Source: Candidatus Woesearchaeota archaeon (GTDB lineage Archaea > Nanobdellota > Nanobdellia > Woesearchaeales > WJKR01). From it: a stretch of DNA of 52,722 bases. Below are positions 22,295 through 29,523 of this stretch, one piece after another. Position 1 is the stretch's first letter. Each line of letters opens with the position of its first letter. Where the stretch lies: contig JAFGNA010000003.1 in the NCBI GenBank assembly GCA_016927245.1, positions 1 to 52,722 on the forward strand, read 5' to 3'. The notes under the pieces were generated by a model. It ran no database searches and was not told the DNA's origin. It saw nothing but the letters and a program-made list of their open reading frames with translations. The translations under genes were made by a program, and so were the position numbers.

Positions 22295-22855
22295 TCAAGG
22301 AAATACGTCCCGGAACGCTCGCTCGTAGAGCCGGTACAGCCGGCGGTGCCCGAGGCGTTCCCTGAACGCTTCGCCCAAGGAATGATAGTACCATGCTTGG
22401 TCCTCCTTGGGCGCGTTGAGGTGCTCCCAGACGTCCACGCCGAGCGCGAGGTCGTCGCGCAGCGATGACAGGTTGGCCAGGGCGTCCGCGAGCTTGAGGA
22501 GGAGCTCGTCCTCCTGCGCCTCCTCGCAGGCATGGATGGCGTGCTCCTTGCGCTCATTCCACGTCGCGATCATCTGCTCGTCCGGCAGCCCTGGCTCATT
22601 CCCTGGCTCGGTGCAGAAATCCACGAGGCGGAGCACGCCAGGCCCGAACCGCTCCACCGATTCCCTGGGATGAAGGGTGTCCTCGAGCACGTCATGCAGG
22701 AGCGCCGCCACGACCACGTGCTCCTCAGCCCCCTCTGCGATGAGGTACTCCGCGACGCGGAGCGGGTGCACGATGAACGGCACGCCCGAGGCCTTGCGCC
22801 GCTGGTCCGCGTGCGCCTCGAAGGCGACGGCGAGCGCTTCCTGGAGAGGAGTCAT
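22295..22855 (-). CDS. HD-domain hydrolase, (p)ppGpp-hydrolase/SpoT-like
   Basis: 186 residues. The HD signature is H in FIVHPLRVAEYL, HD in ALLHDVLEDT and D in KLADALANL, the pattern of SpoT/MESH1-type (p)ppGpp pyrophosphohydrolases. The protein is the HD domain alone, without the synthetase, TGS or ACT domains. TATA-like TATTAAATAT about 22879-22888 lies 25-30 nt before the ATG, inside the 3' end of the next gene. Real substrate could be another nucleotide. Confidence 0.75.
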   Translation of the reverse strand: MTPLQEALAVAFEAHADQRRKASGVPFIVHPLRVAEYLIAEGAEEHVVVAALLHDVLEDTLHPRESVERFGPGVLRLVDFCTEPGNEPGLPDEQMIATWNERKEHAIHACEEAQEDELLLKLADALANLSSLRDDLALGVDVWEHLNAPKEDQAWYYHSLGEAFRERLGHRRLYRLYERAFRDVFP

Positions 22856-22888
22856 GCTGCTGAGTAGGCGCGCCGCGATATTTAATAC

Positions 22889-23716
22889 TTATCGTATCCG
22901 CTCGATACTCTCCAGATCAGCCAACCGCTTCTCAGCCCCTATCCCCGTCCTGAACAGGTGCCAGAACACCTTCTGCGTCCAGGTCACCCATTCCTCATCC
23001 ATCAGCTCATAGAATATGTAGTCGTCGCGCCCGCGCTGCTGCTTGCGCTGCTTGAAACGGACGAAACGATTGTCCACGACGAACGCCCGCAACGGTTGCT
23101 GCGCGTGCCGCACCTCGATCAGCTCTGACTTGTGCTTGTGGTTCAAGGACAGCGCCTTCTCGATGTTCTCTACTGATTCCATGTCCACGTTGCACAGTAT
23201 CTTGATAGGTACTTTGCGCACGACCAGTTCCTCCAACAAGGAGAGCAAGGTCACCTCGCCCTGACGAGCGACTGCCCAGGACAAGTCGCCTGCGAAGATG
23301 AGGACTTGCTGGTTCGCCTGCCGCAGCGCGTTGACCAGGTTCTGCTTCTCCGTGATGTTGTACACGGTCTGCTTCTCCAGGAAAGCCCGCCGCTTCGCTT
23401 CCTCGACGTACTGGTAGATGTCGAACGGGTTGAAATCATCCTTCTCGCGGCCGGCGAGTATCTTGGAGAACAAGCGCTCCTGCGACGCGCTGGCATGGAA
23501 TCGCTCGCCCTCGTTCCAATACGCTATCTTGAGCGCGCCACGAGTGCCGCCGCGGAACGTCCTGGTAGCGATCGTTCCCTGCTCAGCAACGATTCTCTCC
23601 ACGTAACTATCGGCGGTGCGCCAATTACGACCGAGCAAGTGAGCCACCTCCTGGATCGTCCTAGGACGAGCCCTGACGAACTCCTCAATCTTCTTCACAT
23701 CAGCACGAGACAACAC
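22889..23716 (-). CDS. HTH transcription regulator with TrmB/phospholipase D-like C-terminal domain
   Basis: About 275 residues. Residues 1-60 resemble a helix-turn-helix (SRADVKKIEEFV, IQEVAHLLGRNWRTADSYVE), and the C-terminal region (from about 130) has the alpha/beta pattern of TrmB and phospholipase D-like sensor domains (KQNLVNALRQANQQVLIFAGDLSW). The GTG at 23716 is used because the upstream extension of the frame runs into sequence without coding character. Family level is uncertain; ligand unknown. Confidence 0.65.
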   Translation of the reverse strand: MLSRADVKKIEEFVRARPRTIQEVAHLLGRNWRTADSYVERIVAEQGTIATRTFRGGTRGALKIAYWNEGERFHASASQERLFSKILAGREKDDFNPFDIYQYVEEAKRRAFLEKQTVYNITEKQNLVNALRQANQQVLIFAGDLSWAVARQGEVTLLSLLEELVVRKVPIKILCNVDMESVENIEKALSLNHKHKSELIEVRHAQQPLRAFVVDNRFVRFKQRKQQRGRDDYIFYELMDEEWVTWTQKVFWHLFRTGIGAEKRLADLESIERIR

Positions 23717-23799
23717 CAAAACTACAACACCCCACAAAAAAACACGACAGAAACAACGAAATAAACTACAACTATAAGTAAGTATCGGTGAAACAAGCA

Positions 23800-23877
23800 A
23801 TGAACCCGTACAACCCGGCTGACGAGACCTACTGGTGGCTCGACGACCAACCAAGCCAAGAAGAGATGAGAACATGA
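23800..23877 (+). CDS. 25-residue micro-ORF
   Basis: MNPYNPADETYWWLDDQ and seven more residues. TATA-like ACTATAAG at 23771-23778 is about 25 nt before the ATG, so it is probably leaderless and starts the compact cluster. Its TGA overlaps the ATG of the next micro-ORF (ATGA). Rich in Tyr, Trp, Asp and Glu. Confidence 0.5.
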   Translation: MNPYNPADETYWWLDDQPSQEEMRT

Positions 23878-23924
23878 AAGACTACTGGACAGAAGCGGAA
23901 TACGAAGGATGGGACGAAGAATAG
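23874..23924 (+). CDS. 16-residue micro-ORF
   Basis: MKDYWTEAEYEGWDEE, starting in the overlap ATGA with the previous frame. Similar aromatic/acidic composition. Too short to judge by homology; kept because the overlaps continue through five genes. Confidence 0.35.
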   Translation: MKDYWTEAEYEGWDEE

Positions 23925-23944
23925 CATCAAGCGAGGCAGGACGA

Positions 23945-24253
23945 ATGACATCGATAATCTGCGACCATTTCAACATCAGTGAAGAACGAACTTACGCGTT
24001 CACCCACGAAGGAAAGGACTACCAAGCGCAGCTCACGCCCCGACTCATCACCCTCCCAGGAGTAGGTGAGTACGACGGGCACGTCAACCACCTGCAGAAC
24101 ACCACAAGGCATCGCTGCGGGCTCTCAGGATTCGGCTACTCGCCCGACGACCGATGCCTCGGATGCGAAGAATTACACGGCAACAGCAAGGCGATGGAAA
24201 AGCTCAAGGAAGAACTGCGCCAGGAAGGAATGCTCATGATGTACAGGACGTGA
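23945..24253 (+). CDS. Small hypothetical protein with Cys-rich C-terminal half
   Basis: 102 residues starting MTSIICDHFNI. A cluster HRCGLSGFGY and RCLGCEEL near residues 60-80 may bind zinc. Family not recognised. It starts 20 nt after the previous stop. Its TGA overlaps the GTG of the next frame. Confidence 0.55.
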   Translation: MTSIICDHFNISEERTYAFTHEGKDYQAQLTPRLITLPGVGEYDGHVNHLQNTTRHRCGLSGFGYSPDDRCLGCEELHGNSKAMEKLKEELRQEGMLMMYRT

Positions 24254-24342
24254 CAGCAAGCAGCACTCCGCCATCCTCGAGAAGCGACGACGAGAGCGCC
24301 ACACAAGACTCCTCATCCACGAAACAAGAAGGTGAACAATGA
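24250..24342 (+). CDS. 30-residue Ser/Thr-rich micro-ORF
   Basis: From a GTG that overlaps the previous TGA (GTGA), reading TASSTPPSSRSDDESATQD and ending KQEGEQ. Its TGA overlaps the start of the next gene. Low complexity, and no known family. It may be a linker remnant of a split gene. Confidence 0.35.
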   Translation: MTASSTPPSSRSDDESATQDSSSTKQEGEQ

Positions 24343-24788
24343 TGAACCACGACGAATTCCAACACAAGATACTCGACAAGCCAGAAGCACAACAGAAGAA
24401 GACCTACCGCGTGCACGCAGACACCCACTACGGCGTCGTGTGCGGCATGATGCCCGCGGACTACAACGAGCGGCGAAGCGACACGCACCCCGTAAGCGCG
24501 AGCAGCCTCGAAGAAGCCTGTATCAACGGCTACGAGCGAGCGATAAGCTTCGGCGTGGGCTGGCTGCCCCAAACAGAAGGACACATCGGCATCGTCATCA
24601 CCGGCCTCGACGACGGCAAGACCATCATCGACCTCGAGGAGATGGCACGCATACTGGAGCCCAAAGCCAGACAAACGACCAACGTGCAGGAGTACAAGAG
24701 CAGCAAGGGCATACTGTACAGGCACGACCTCCTCCAAGAATTCATGCGAAGAGAGAAAGGGCTCAGACGAGCGATATGGAACGACTAA
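24339..24788 (+). CDS. Hypothetical soluble protein
   Basis: 149 residues with no signal peptide. Contains VHADTHYGVVCGMM and EEACINGYERAISFGVGWLP; no known motif. ATGATG start at 24339 or 24342 overlaps the previous TGA. Its end overlaps the convergent lipoprotein gene by 4 nt. Last gene of the micro-ORF cascade. Confidence 0.6.
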   Translation: MMNHDEFQHKILDKPEAQQKKTYRVHADTHYGVVCGMMPADYNERRSDTHPVSASSLEEACINGYERAISFGVGWLPQTEGHIGIVITGLDDGKTIIDLEEMARILEPKARQTTNVQEYKSSKGILYRHDLLQEFMRREKGLRRAIWND

Positions 24789-25126
24789 TACCCCTCCCAG
24801 CCCTCAGGACGAGGATAGCAGCACACGTGCAAGCTGAGGAAACCAGCCACCTCGCCGATCACTTCCTGCTCATCAGAGCACCGCTCGCCGCCACCGTAAT
24901 CGATGACGCCGCCGCCTTCCGCGTCGCAATCATTCACCGTCATGAGCTTGACATGCTCGCCCTCCTCGGGGCAGTATGACTCCCACGGGTCAAGGCAGCT
25001 CCCCAAGGACGGGCACCACTCCTCACGAGGCCCGCAACGCTCATCGACAGCCCTGCTCGTCAAGGCATCGCCGCACCCGGCCAAGAGCAAGGACGAGCAC
25101 AGCATGATGGCGATGGCGTAGCGCAT
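24785..25126 (-). CDS. Cys-rich lipoprotein
   Basis: 113 residues. A short basic start and hydrophobic core end with the lipobox LLLAGC (Cys 18), so the mature protein should be lipid-anchored. The mature part has cysteines in RCGPREEWCPSLGSC, YCPE, NDC, GERC and a final CCYP, echoing the CC-x-P motif of the microproteins at 4903, 5219 and 10105. Presence of an LspA gene at 52497 supports lipoprotein processing. Function unknown. Confidence 0.7.
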   Translation of the reverse strand: MRYAIAIMLCSSLLLAGCGDALTSRAVDERCGPREEWCPSLGSCLDPWESYCPEEGEHVKLMTVNDCDAEGGGVIDYGGGERCSDEQEVIGEVAGFLSLHVCCYPRPEGWEGY

Positions 25127-25180
25127 GGAACCATTCCCTCAGCGTTGAGGAGGGAAGCACTCCTATATAATTGTTTTTCT

Positions 25181-25651
25181 TCAGGGCGCCGAGCCCAACC
25201 AGCGACCAACGACGCGTGTCAGGACCACGACGACCGCCGCGATGAGCACGTGCTCGGCCACCACGCGCCACGGGCGCTCCTCCTGCACCCGGGCGATCCA
25301 CCAGCTCAGCAAGGACAGCAGCAAGGCGCCCCAGCACAAGCACACGACCCATGCCACCCCTAAGGGGAAGAGGAGCACGGGCACGGAGAAGGAGAGGGCG
25401 AGGAGGAACTTGGACATGAACGTGACCCCTGCCGCGTCCCAGACGCGGCGCAGGCTCCGTTGGCTCGACTCCTCTGAGAGGTGCATGCCCAACGCGTCTG
25501 ACAACGAGTCAGCGATGGCGATGGTGACGATGCCGCCCAAGACCACGGCGCGGCTGCCCGTCCCGGCCTCGAGGCCGGTCATCAAGCCCAGGGTGGTGAT
25601 GATGCCGGACGTTACCCCGAAGCTGAGCCCCTTGCGAAAGGTCTGGCGCAT
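25181..25651 (-). CDS. VIT1/CCC1-like membrane transporter family protein
   Basis: About 156 residues with five hydrophobic segments and, in the first part, LSFGVTSGIITTLGLMTG and TIAIADSLSDALGMHLSEES, which match the core of VIT/CCC1 iron or manganese transporters and DUF125. The start at 25651 (MRQTFRKG) is preceded by TTTATAAG some 27 nt upstream. Shorter than typical eukaryotic members but usual for archaeal ones. Metal transport is inferred from family. Confidence 0.65.
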   Translation of the reverse strand: MRQTFRKGLSFGVTSGIITTLGLMTGLEAGTGSRAVVLGGIVTIAIADSLSDALGMHLSEESSQRSLRRVWDAAGVTFMSKFLLALSFSVPVLLFPLGVAWVVCLCWGALLLSLLSWWIARVQEERPWRVVAEHVLIAAVVVVLTRVVGRWLGSAP

Positions 25652-25829
25652 ACCCCTCCCCCGAGCAAGAGATGGTTTATAAGAGTATTGGTCTCTTCTA
25701 CCCTTCCGCAAAGCATAAAAGGACGCCGCTGTTCGTGTGCCCCTACACCCATCGGCGCACGAGTGGAATGTAACGAATTCCTCCTCTTGTCGACGGAGAA
25801 GCAACCACGGGATGTTTTCACTGGAAAAG

Positions 25830-25920
25830 AGAAAAATTTATATACTACTGCGGGAACATGACTTCTCAGAAAAGGGGTGGGCTGGAAGGATTCAGGAAAC
25901 AAGCACAAAAGGTGGTAGGA
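25830..25920 (+). promoter_or_regulatory. Promoter of the lipoprotein operon
   Basis: TTTATATAC at about 25836-25844 is followed by an 80-nt leader and a GGTGGT Shine-Dalgarno-like stretch before the ATG at 25923. Confidence 0.5.
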
Positions 25921-25922
25921 CA

Positions 25923-27122
25923 ATGAAACGCTATGCTCTAGTCAGCCTCGTCATCCTGATAGTCGCGCTCGGCGGCTGCCAGTTCCTCGGCATCGGAGGG
26001 AACGAGTCCAACGCTACAGGTAACATCATCCTTGACGACGATGATTTCATCTTCCTCGACGAGAACGAAACGCGAGGCGACAACGAGACGGACGAGCCTG
26101 ACGAGCCCGTCAGTATAGATGAGGACGCCGTCGCGTACACGGTCACCGTGACGGAAGGAGATCTCGTCAGGCTCGACCTCAAAGCAATGGACCCTGACGG
26201 CGACCCGCTCGAGTACGAGTTCACCGAGCCGCTCAACGCCCAAGGAAGGTGGCAGACCAAGATAGGCGACGAGGGCAAGTACCTCGTCACGGTCACCGTC
26301 AGCGACGGCAAGCTCAGCACGAGCGAGGATATCCTCATCATCGTGAGACGCGCCAACCGCGCCCCGATCATCGAATGCCCCGAGACCATTACCATCAAGG
26401 AGGGCGAGCTCCTCGCCATCGAATGCAACATCTACGACGAGGAAGGCGACAGCATCCTAGTCAGCTATGAAGGGTGGACCACGAGCAACATCAAGCAGAC
26501 CACGTATGACGACGCTGGCGAGTACACCGTGCAGGTCCGAGCAACGGACAGCAGCACCATGAACACCGAGAGGATCATCGTCATCGTGGAGAACGTGAAC
26601 CGCGAGCCCGTGCTGGAGCCCATCGACGACCTCACCATCATGGAGACCACCACGGTGAGGATCAGGCCTGAGGCCTCCGACCCGGACGGTGATGAACTGG
26701 ACATCAGCTTCAGCAAGCCCCTCGATGACGACGGCGAGTGGCAGACCACCGACGGCGATGCCGGCACCTACGAGGTGGCCGTCGTCGCCAGCGACGGCAC
26801 CGCTTCGACGACGGAGACGTTCACCATCACCGTGACGCAGATCAACACCGCGCCGGTGCTGAAGCCCATCGCGGACATCACCGTGGAGGAAGGAGACCTC
26901 ATCAAGCTGCCCATCAACGCGTACGACCCTGAAGGGGATGAGCTCACCGTGAGCTTCAGCGGCTTCATGGATGCCGAGGAGTACCAGACCACGTATGACG
27001 ACGCTGGCGAGTACGAGCAGACCGTCACCGTCAGTGACGGCGTCCTGCAGACGAGCGAGACGTTCACCATCACCATCAAGGACAAGAACAGGCCTCCTGT
27101 GTTCGTCATCCCAGGTGAGTGA
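25923..27122 (+). CDS. Lipoprotein with four Ig/cadherin-like repeats
   Basis: 399 residues. Lipobox ALGGC (Cys 19) then an Asp/Asn-rich acidic linker and four tandem beta-sandwich repeats of about 80-90 residues, each with the pattern DP(D/E)GD, (W/Y)QT, D(D/A)G(E/T)Y and VSDG, like cadherin/Ig-type adhesion domains with calcium-binding acidic loops. The repeats are well conserved, suggesting internal duplication. A surface-adhesion or structural role is inferred. The next lipoprotein gene overlaps or nearly overlaps its stop. Confidence 0.85.
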   Translation: MKRYALVSLVILIVALGGCQFLGIGGNESNATGNIILDDDDFIFLDENETRGDNETDEPDEPVSIDEDAVAYTVTVTEGDLVRLDLKAMDPDGDPLEYEFTEPLNAQGRWQTKIGDEGKYLVTVTVSDGKLSTSEDILIIVRRANRAPIIECPETITIKEGELLAIECNIYDEEGDSILVSYEGWTTSNIKQTTYDDAGEYTVQVRATDSSTMNTERIIVIVENVNREPVLEPIDDLTIMETTTVRIRPEASDPDGDELDISFSKPLDDDGEWQTTDGDAGTYEVAVVASDGTASTTETFTITVTQINTAPVLKPIADITVEEGDLIKLPINAYDPEGDELTVSFSGFMDAEEYQTTYDDAGEYEQTVTVSDGVLQTSETFTITIKDKNRPPVFVIPGE

Positions 27123-27124
27123 GC

Positions 27125-27517
27125 ATGAGGACCGCAACGATCATCATAGCGGTGTCAGTGCTGATGTTGCTCCTCGTCGCGTGCTCACCTGAGGAGCAGC
27201 GCGTCACGGGCGAGGCCGTCCCGCTCACCTCACCGAGCACGACCGTCACGGAGCAAGGGGCCGCCGCCGTGAGGGACTACGAGGTCCGCCTCACGGACGA
27301 CGGCTTCTTCCCCGCCACGTTCCACGCGGAGCCCGGCGAGACCCTCAGGCTCGTCTTCCTCCTTGACGAGCCGCGGTTCATCAGCATCGACGGCCTCGGC
27401 GTGGCGGAGCACGTGCAGGCCGGCGTGGTGGAGGCGGTGGCGAAGGAGCAGGGGGAGTACTCCCTGCTCTGCCTCGACTGCGACGACGCGCACGAAGCCC
27501 TCATCGTGATCGCTTGA
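27125..27517 (+). CDS. Small lipoprotein with cupredoxin-like domain
   Basis: About 130 residues. Lipobox LLVAC (Cys 20), a Ser/Thr-rich linker and a 90-residue beta-rich domain (VRLTDDGFFPATFHAEPGE) of the cupredoxin fold. The copper ligands are not clear: a CLDCDDAHEA segment could provide Cys and His, but no canonical H...C-x-x-x-H-M set is seen. An overlapping GTG at 27119 is another possible start. Co-transcribed with the Ig-repeat lipoprotein. A T-rich stretch follows at 27532. Confidence 0.7.
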   Translation: MRTATIIIAVSVLMLLLVACSPEEQRVTGEAVPLTSPSTTVTEQGAAAVRDYEVRLTDDGFFPATFHAEPGETLRLVFLLDEPRFISIDGLGVAEHVQAGVVEAVAKEQGEYSLLCLDCDDAHEALIVIA

Positions 27518-27531
27518 AGCGCTCTTTCCCT

Positions 27532-27539
27532 CTTTTTTT
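27532..27539 (+). terminator. T-rich terminator after the lipoprotein operon
   Basis: A run of seven T inside a C/T-rich stretch just after the stop codon at 27517. Confidence 0.4.
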
Positions 27540-27554
27540 CCCTCTTCTTCTAGC

Positions 27555-27680
27555 TTATGAGAAGAAGCAGTCCCGCGGCCCTTTCTGCGACTGCTTGGCC
27601 TCCTCGTTCTTCCTTGAGGACTTGGCCAGCTTTCCCTGGTCCGTCCACTCGAACCTCGAGCCGTCCGTACTCGCCGTCAA
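27555..27680 (-). CDS. Small basic hydrophilic protein
   Basis: About 41 residues from a TTG at 27680, reading TASTDGSRFEWTDQGKLAKS and ending GPRDCFFS, with the codon use of real genes here. A TATTTATGG element (27704-27713 on this strand) lies about 25 nt upstream and may be shared with the divergent membrane gene at 27736. The start codon is uncertain. No known family. Confidence 0.4.
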   Translation of the reverse strand: MTASTDGSRFEWTDQGKLAKSSRKNEEAKQSQKGPRDCFFS

Positions 27681-27735
27681 AACAGGGTTCTGACGACCCG
27701 TAAACCATAAATACCGGGGCTTCCTTCCCGCGGCC

Positions 27736-28059
27736 ATGGCACTGACGAACCTCCTCCTCATCCTCGCGGCGTTCCTCATCTCCGCGCTTCCCCTCTACTT
27801 CAGCGTCCAGCTCCTCGGTGGCAAGGCCGGGCTCTTCAAAGTAGTCCTCATCAACCTCCTCGTCGCGTTCGTCGCCATCCTCGTCAGGTTCTTCTTCGAC
27901 AGCTGGGGAGGCCTGGTGGCGTTCATCGTCATGATATGGATATACAAGGACTTCTTCGAGTTGAGCTGGCTGCGCGCGCTGCTCGCCTGGCTGCTCCAGT
28001 TCGTGTTCGCCGTCATCATCATCGTGCTCGCCGTGCTGCTCTTCGGCGTCGCGCTCTGA
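27736..28059 (+). CDS. Small four-helix membrane protein
   Basis: 107 residues with about four transmembrane helices, no soluble domain and a C-terminal helix (FAVIIIVLAVLLFG). Its layout resembles the 109-residue protein at 46839-47168 (both: amphipathic SWL/WLKAL segment between helices 3 and 4), so they may be paralogues. TATA-like AAATA at 27707-27712 suggests a leaderless start. Family unnamed. Confidence 0.65.
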   Translation: MALTNLLLILAAFLISALPLYFSVQLLGGKAGLFKVVLINLLVAFVAILVRFFFDSWGGLVAFIVMIWIYKDFFELSWLRALLAWLLQFVFAVIIIVLAVLLFGVAL

Positions 28060-28067
28060 ACATAACA

Positions 28068-28075
28068 TTTATATA
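28068..28075 (+). promoter_or_regulatory. TATA box of the pilin operon
   Basis: TTTATATA about 45 nt before the GTG of the first pilin-like gene, with GGGGTG (28107-28112) as the ribosome binding site. Confidence 0.55.
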
Positions 28076-28118
28076 GTACGGGTCCTCGTGTCCGGTGATA
28101 CCGTAAAGGGGTGAGCGC

Positions 28119-28559
28119 GTGGGCAGAGCGCAATTCGCTATGGAGTACTTGTTGGTCGTCGGCTTCTCACTAGCCATCATCATCCCCGTCACCGCCCTGC
28201 TGTATGGCGAGTACCAGGAGAGCAAGACCGAGCTCGACCTCGAGCACCTCACTGAGGTGGCACGGGAGCTCGTGTTCCAAGCGGAGAAGCTGTACTACCA
28301 GGGCGCGCCGTCCTCGACCACGGTCGAGGCCTCGTTCCCGAACGGCGTCACCAGGGCGGCGGTCGTGCGCGACCTCGATTCGGGCGTCTCTTCCGTCGAG
28401 TTCGAGATCAGCCGCTCGGACGTCGTGGTATACGCTGACAGCAAGGTGCCGCTCCAACCGACCGAGTTCGGCACCTACCCCGGACCGCACCGCATCAGCC
28501 TCGTCGTGGATGACAAGATGGGGTCTGATGGCGACGTGGTGGTGCTCACGGACCGCTAG
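28119..28559 (+). CDS. Type IV pilin-like protein
   Basis: 146 residues from a GTG. The N-terminus GRAQFAMEYLLVVGFSLAII is a class III prepilin signal: a short basic leader, A/Q-F cleavage area, then a 20-residue hydrophobic helix beginning A-M-E-Y-L with the conserved Glu. The rest is a beta-rich globular domain. First gene of the pilus locus that runs to 37019. It is probably a pilin subunit of the fibre. Confidence 0.8.
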   Translation: MGRAQFAMEYLLVVGFSLAIIIPVTALLYGEYQESKTELDLEHLTEVARELVFQAEKLYYQGAPSSTTVEASFPNGVTRAAVVRDLDSGVSSVEFEISRSDVVVYADSKVPLQPTEFGTYPGPHRISLVVDDKMGSDGDVVVLTDR

Positions 28560-28579
28560 AAGAGAGGTGAAACAGGATC

Positions 28580-29005
28580 TTGAAGCAGCGAGCCGGCCAG
28601 ATAGCCTATGAGTTCCTCCTCATGATATTCTTCTTCACCGCCACGTTCACGGTGTGGATCGTGCTCTCCGCCGCCGCGCAGGAAGACTTGCGCTGGCAGC
28701 ACGAGGAGCGCGTCATCGAGGACCTCGCGCTCCAATTGCAGGATGACCTCTACCTCTCAGCACAACTCCCTGAAGGCTACCGAAGGAATATCTCGTTGCC
28801 CGGCGCCGTCGTGGGCAAGGACTACGACCTCATCCTCTACGACCCTGTCAGCGGCGCACCTTACTTCACTATCGCCTGCGAGGACCACCTCGTCGAGAAG
28901 GACCTCCCTGAAATCTCTTTGCCCGGCGACGAACAGGCCTATACCGCTGACAGGCTGCTCATCATCACTAACCATGCCGGCTCCTTGGAGGTGGGGTCAC
29001 CATGA
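28580..29005 (+). CDS. Type IV pilin-like protein, minor subunit
   Basis: 141 residues from a TTG with GAGGTG eleven bases upstream. Class III-like N-terminus KQRAGQIAYEFLLMIFFFTA (conserved Glu in Y-E-F-L), then a globular domain with a charged helix and beta strands. Its end overlaps the next ATG (ATGA). Confidence 0.75.
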   Translation: MKQRAGQIAYEFLLMIFFFTATFTVWIVLSAAAQEDLRWQHEERVIEDLALQLQDDLYLSAQLPEGYRRNISLPGAVVGKDYDLILYDPVSGAPYFTIACEDHLVEKDLPEISLPGDEQAYTADRLLIITNHAGSLEVGSP

Positions 29006-29514
29006 GCAGGAGGGGGCAGCACATCGTCTTCGGCAGCATCTTCCTCCTCTTCATATTCTTCCTCGTCATCACCATCTTCTTCGATGACCTCTTCTACGGC
29101 AAGGAGCTGCAGTCAGCCACGCACGACGTCCTCCTGCGAGAAGCGGCCAGGGCAACGGACAGCCTCGCCAGGGAAGGCTACCCTGTTGACTGGGACCAAA
29201 CCGCCGTGCGACGCGTCGGGCTCACCACGGATGGCGTCTTCGACCAGTATAAGTTCTCCAACCTCCAAGGGCTCTTCACTAGCGTCGGCTATGAACAGCT
29301 CAAGCCCCTCCTCGGCGTCCAGCACGACTACTTCCTCATGATAGACCTGCCCGGGGGAGACCCCTCCGCGGCGGAGGCCGTGTACGGCGACGGCTTCGCC
29401 GACGAGCAGGAACTCATCGATGCCGAGCCGACACACCTCGCTACGCAGACCAGGCACCTCCACGACAAGGAAGGAAATCCCGTCACCATCACCCTCCACC
29501 TCTACATCCCCTGA
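29002..29514 (+). CDS. Membrane-anchored pilus locus protein
   Basis: 170 residues. N-terminal SRRGQHIVFGSIFLLFIFFLV is a prepilin-like or uncleaved anchor (the expected Glu is absent, replaced by Gly-Ser), followed by a soluble domain ending HLYIP. It overlaps the previous gene by 4 nt and precedes the VWA gene by 9 nt. Minor pilin or assembly factor by context. Confidence 0.7.
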   Translation: MSRRGQHIVFGSIFLLFIFFLVITIFFDDLFYGKELQSATHDVLLREAARATDSLAREGYPVDWDQTAVRRVGLTTDGVFDQYKFSNLQGLFTSVGYEQLKPLLGVQHDYFLMIDLPGGDPSAAEAVYGDGFADEQELIDAEPTHLATQTRHLHDKEGNPVTITLHLYIP

Positions 29515-29523
29515 TGAATTAAG

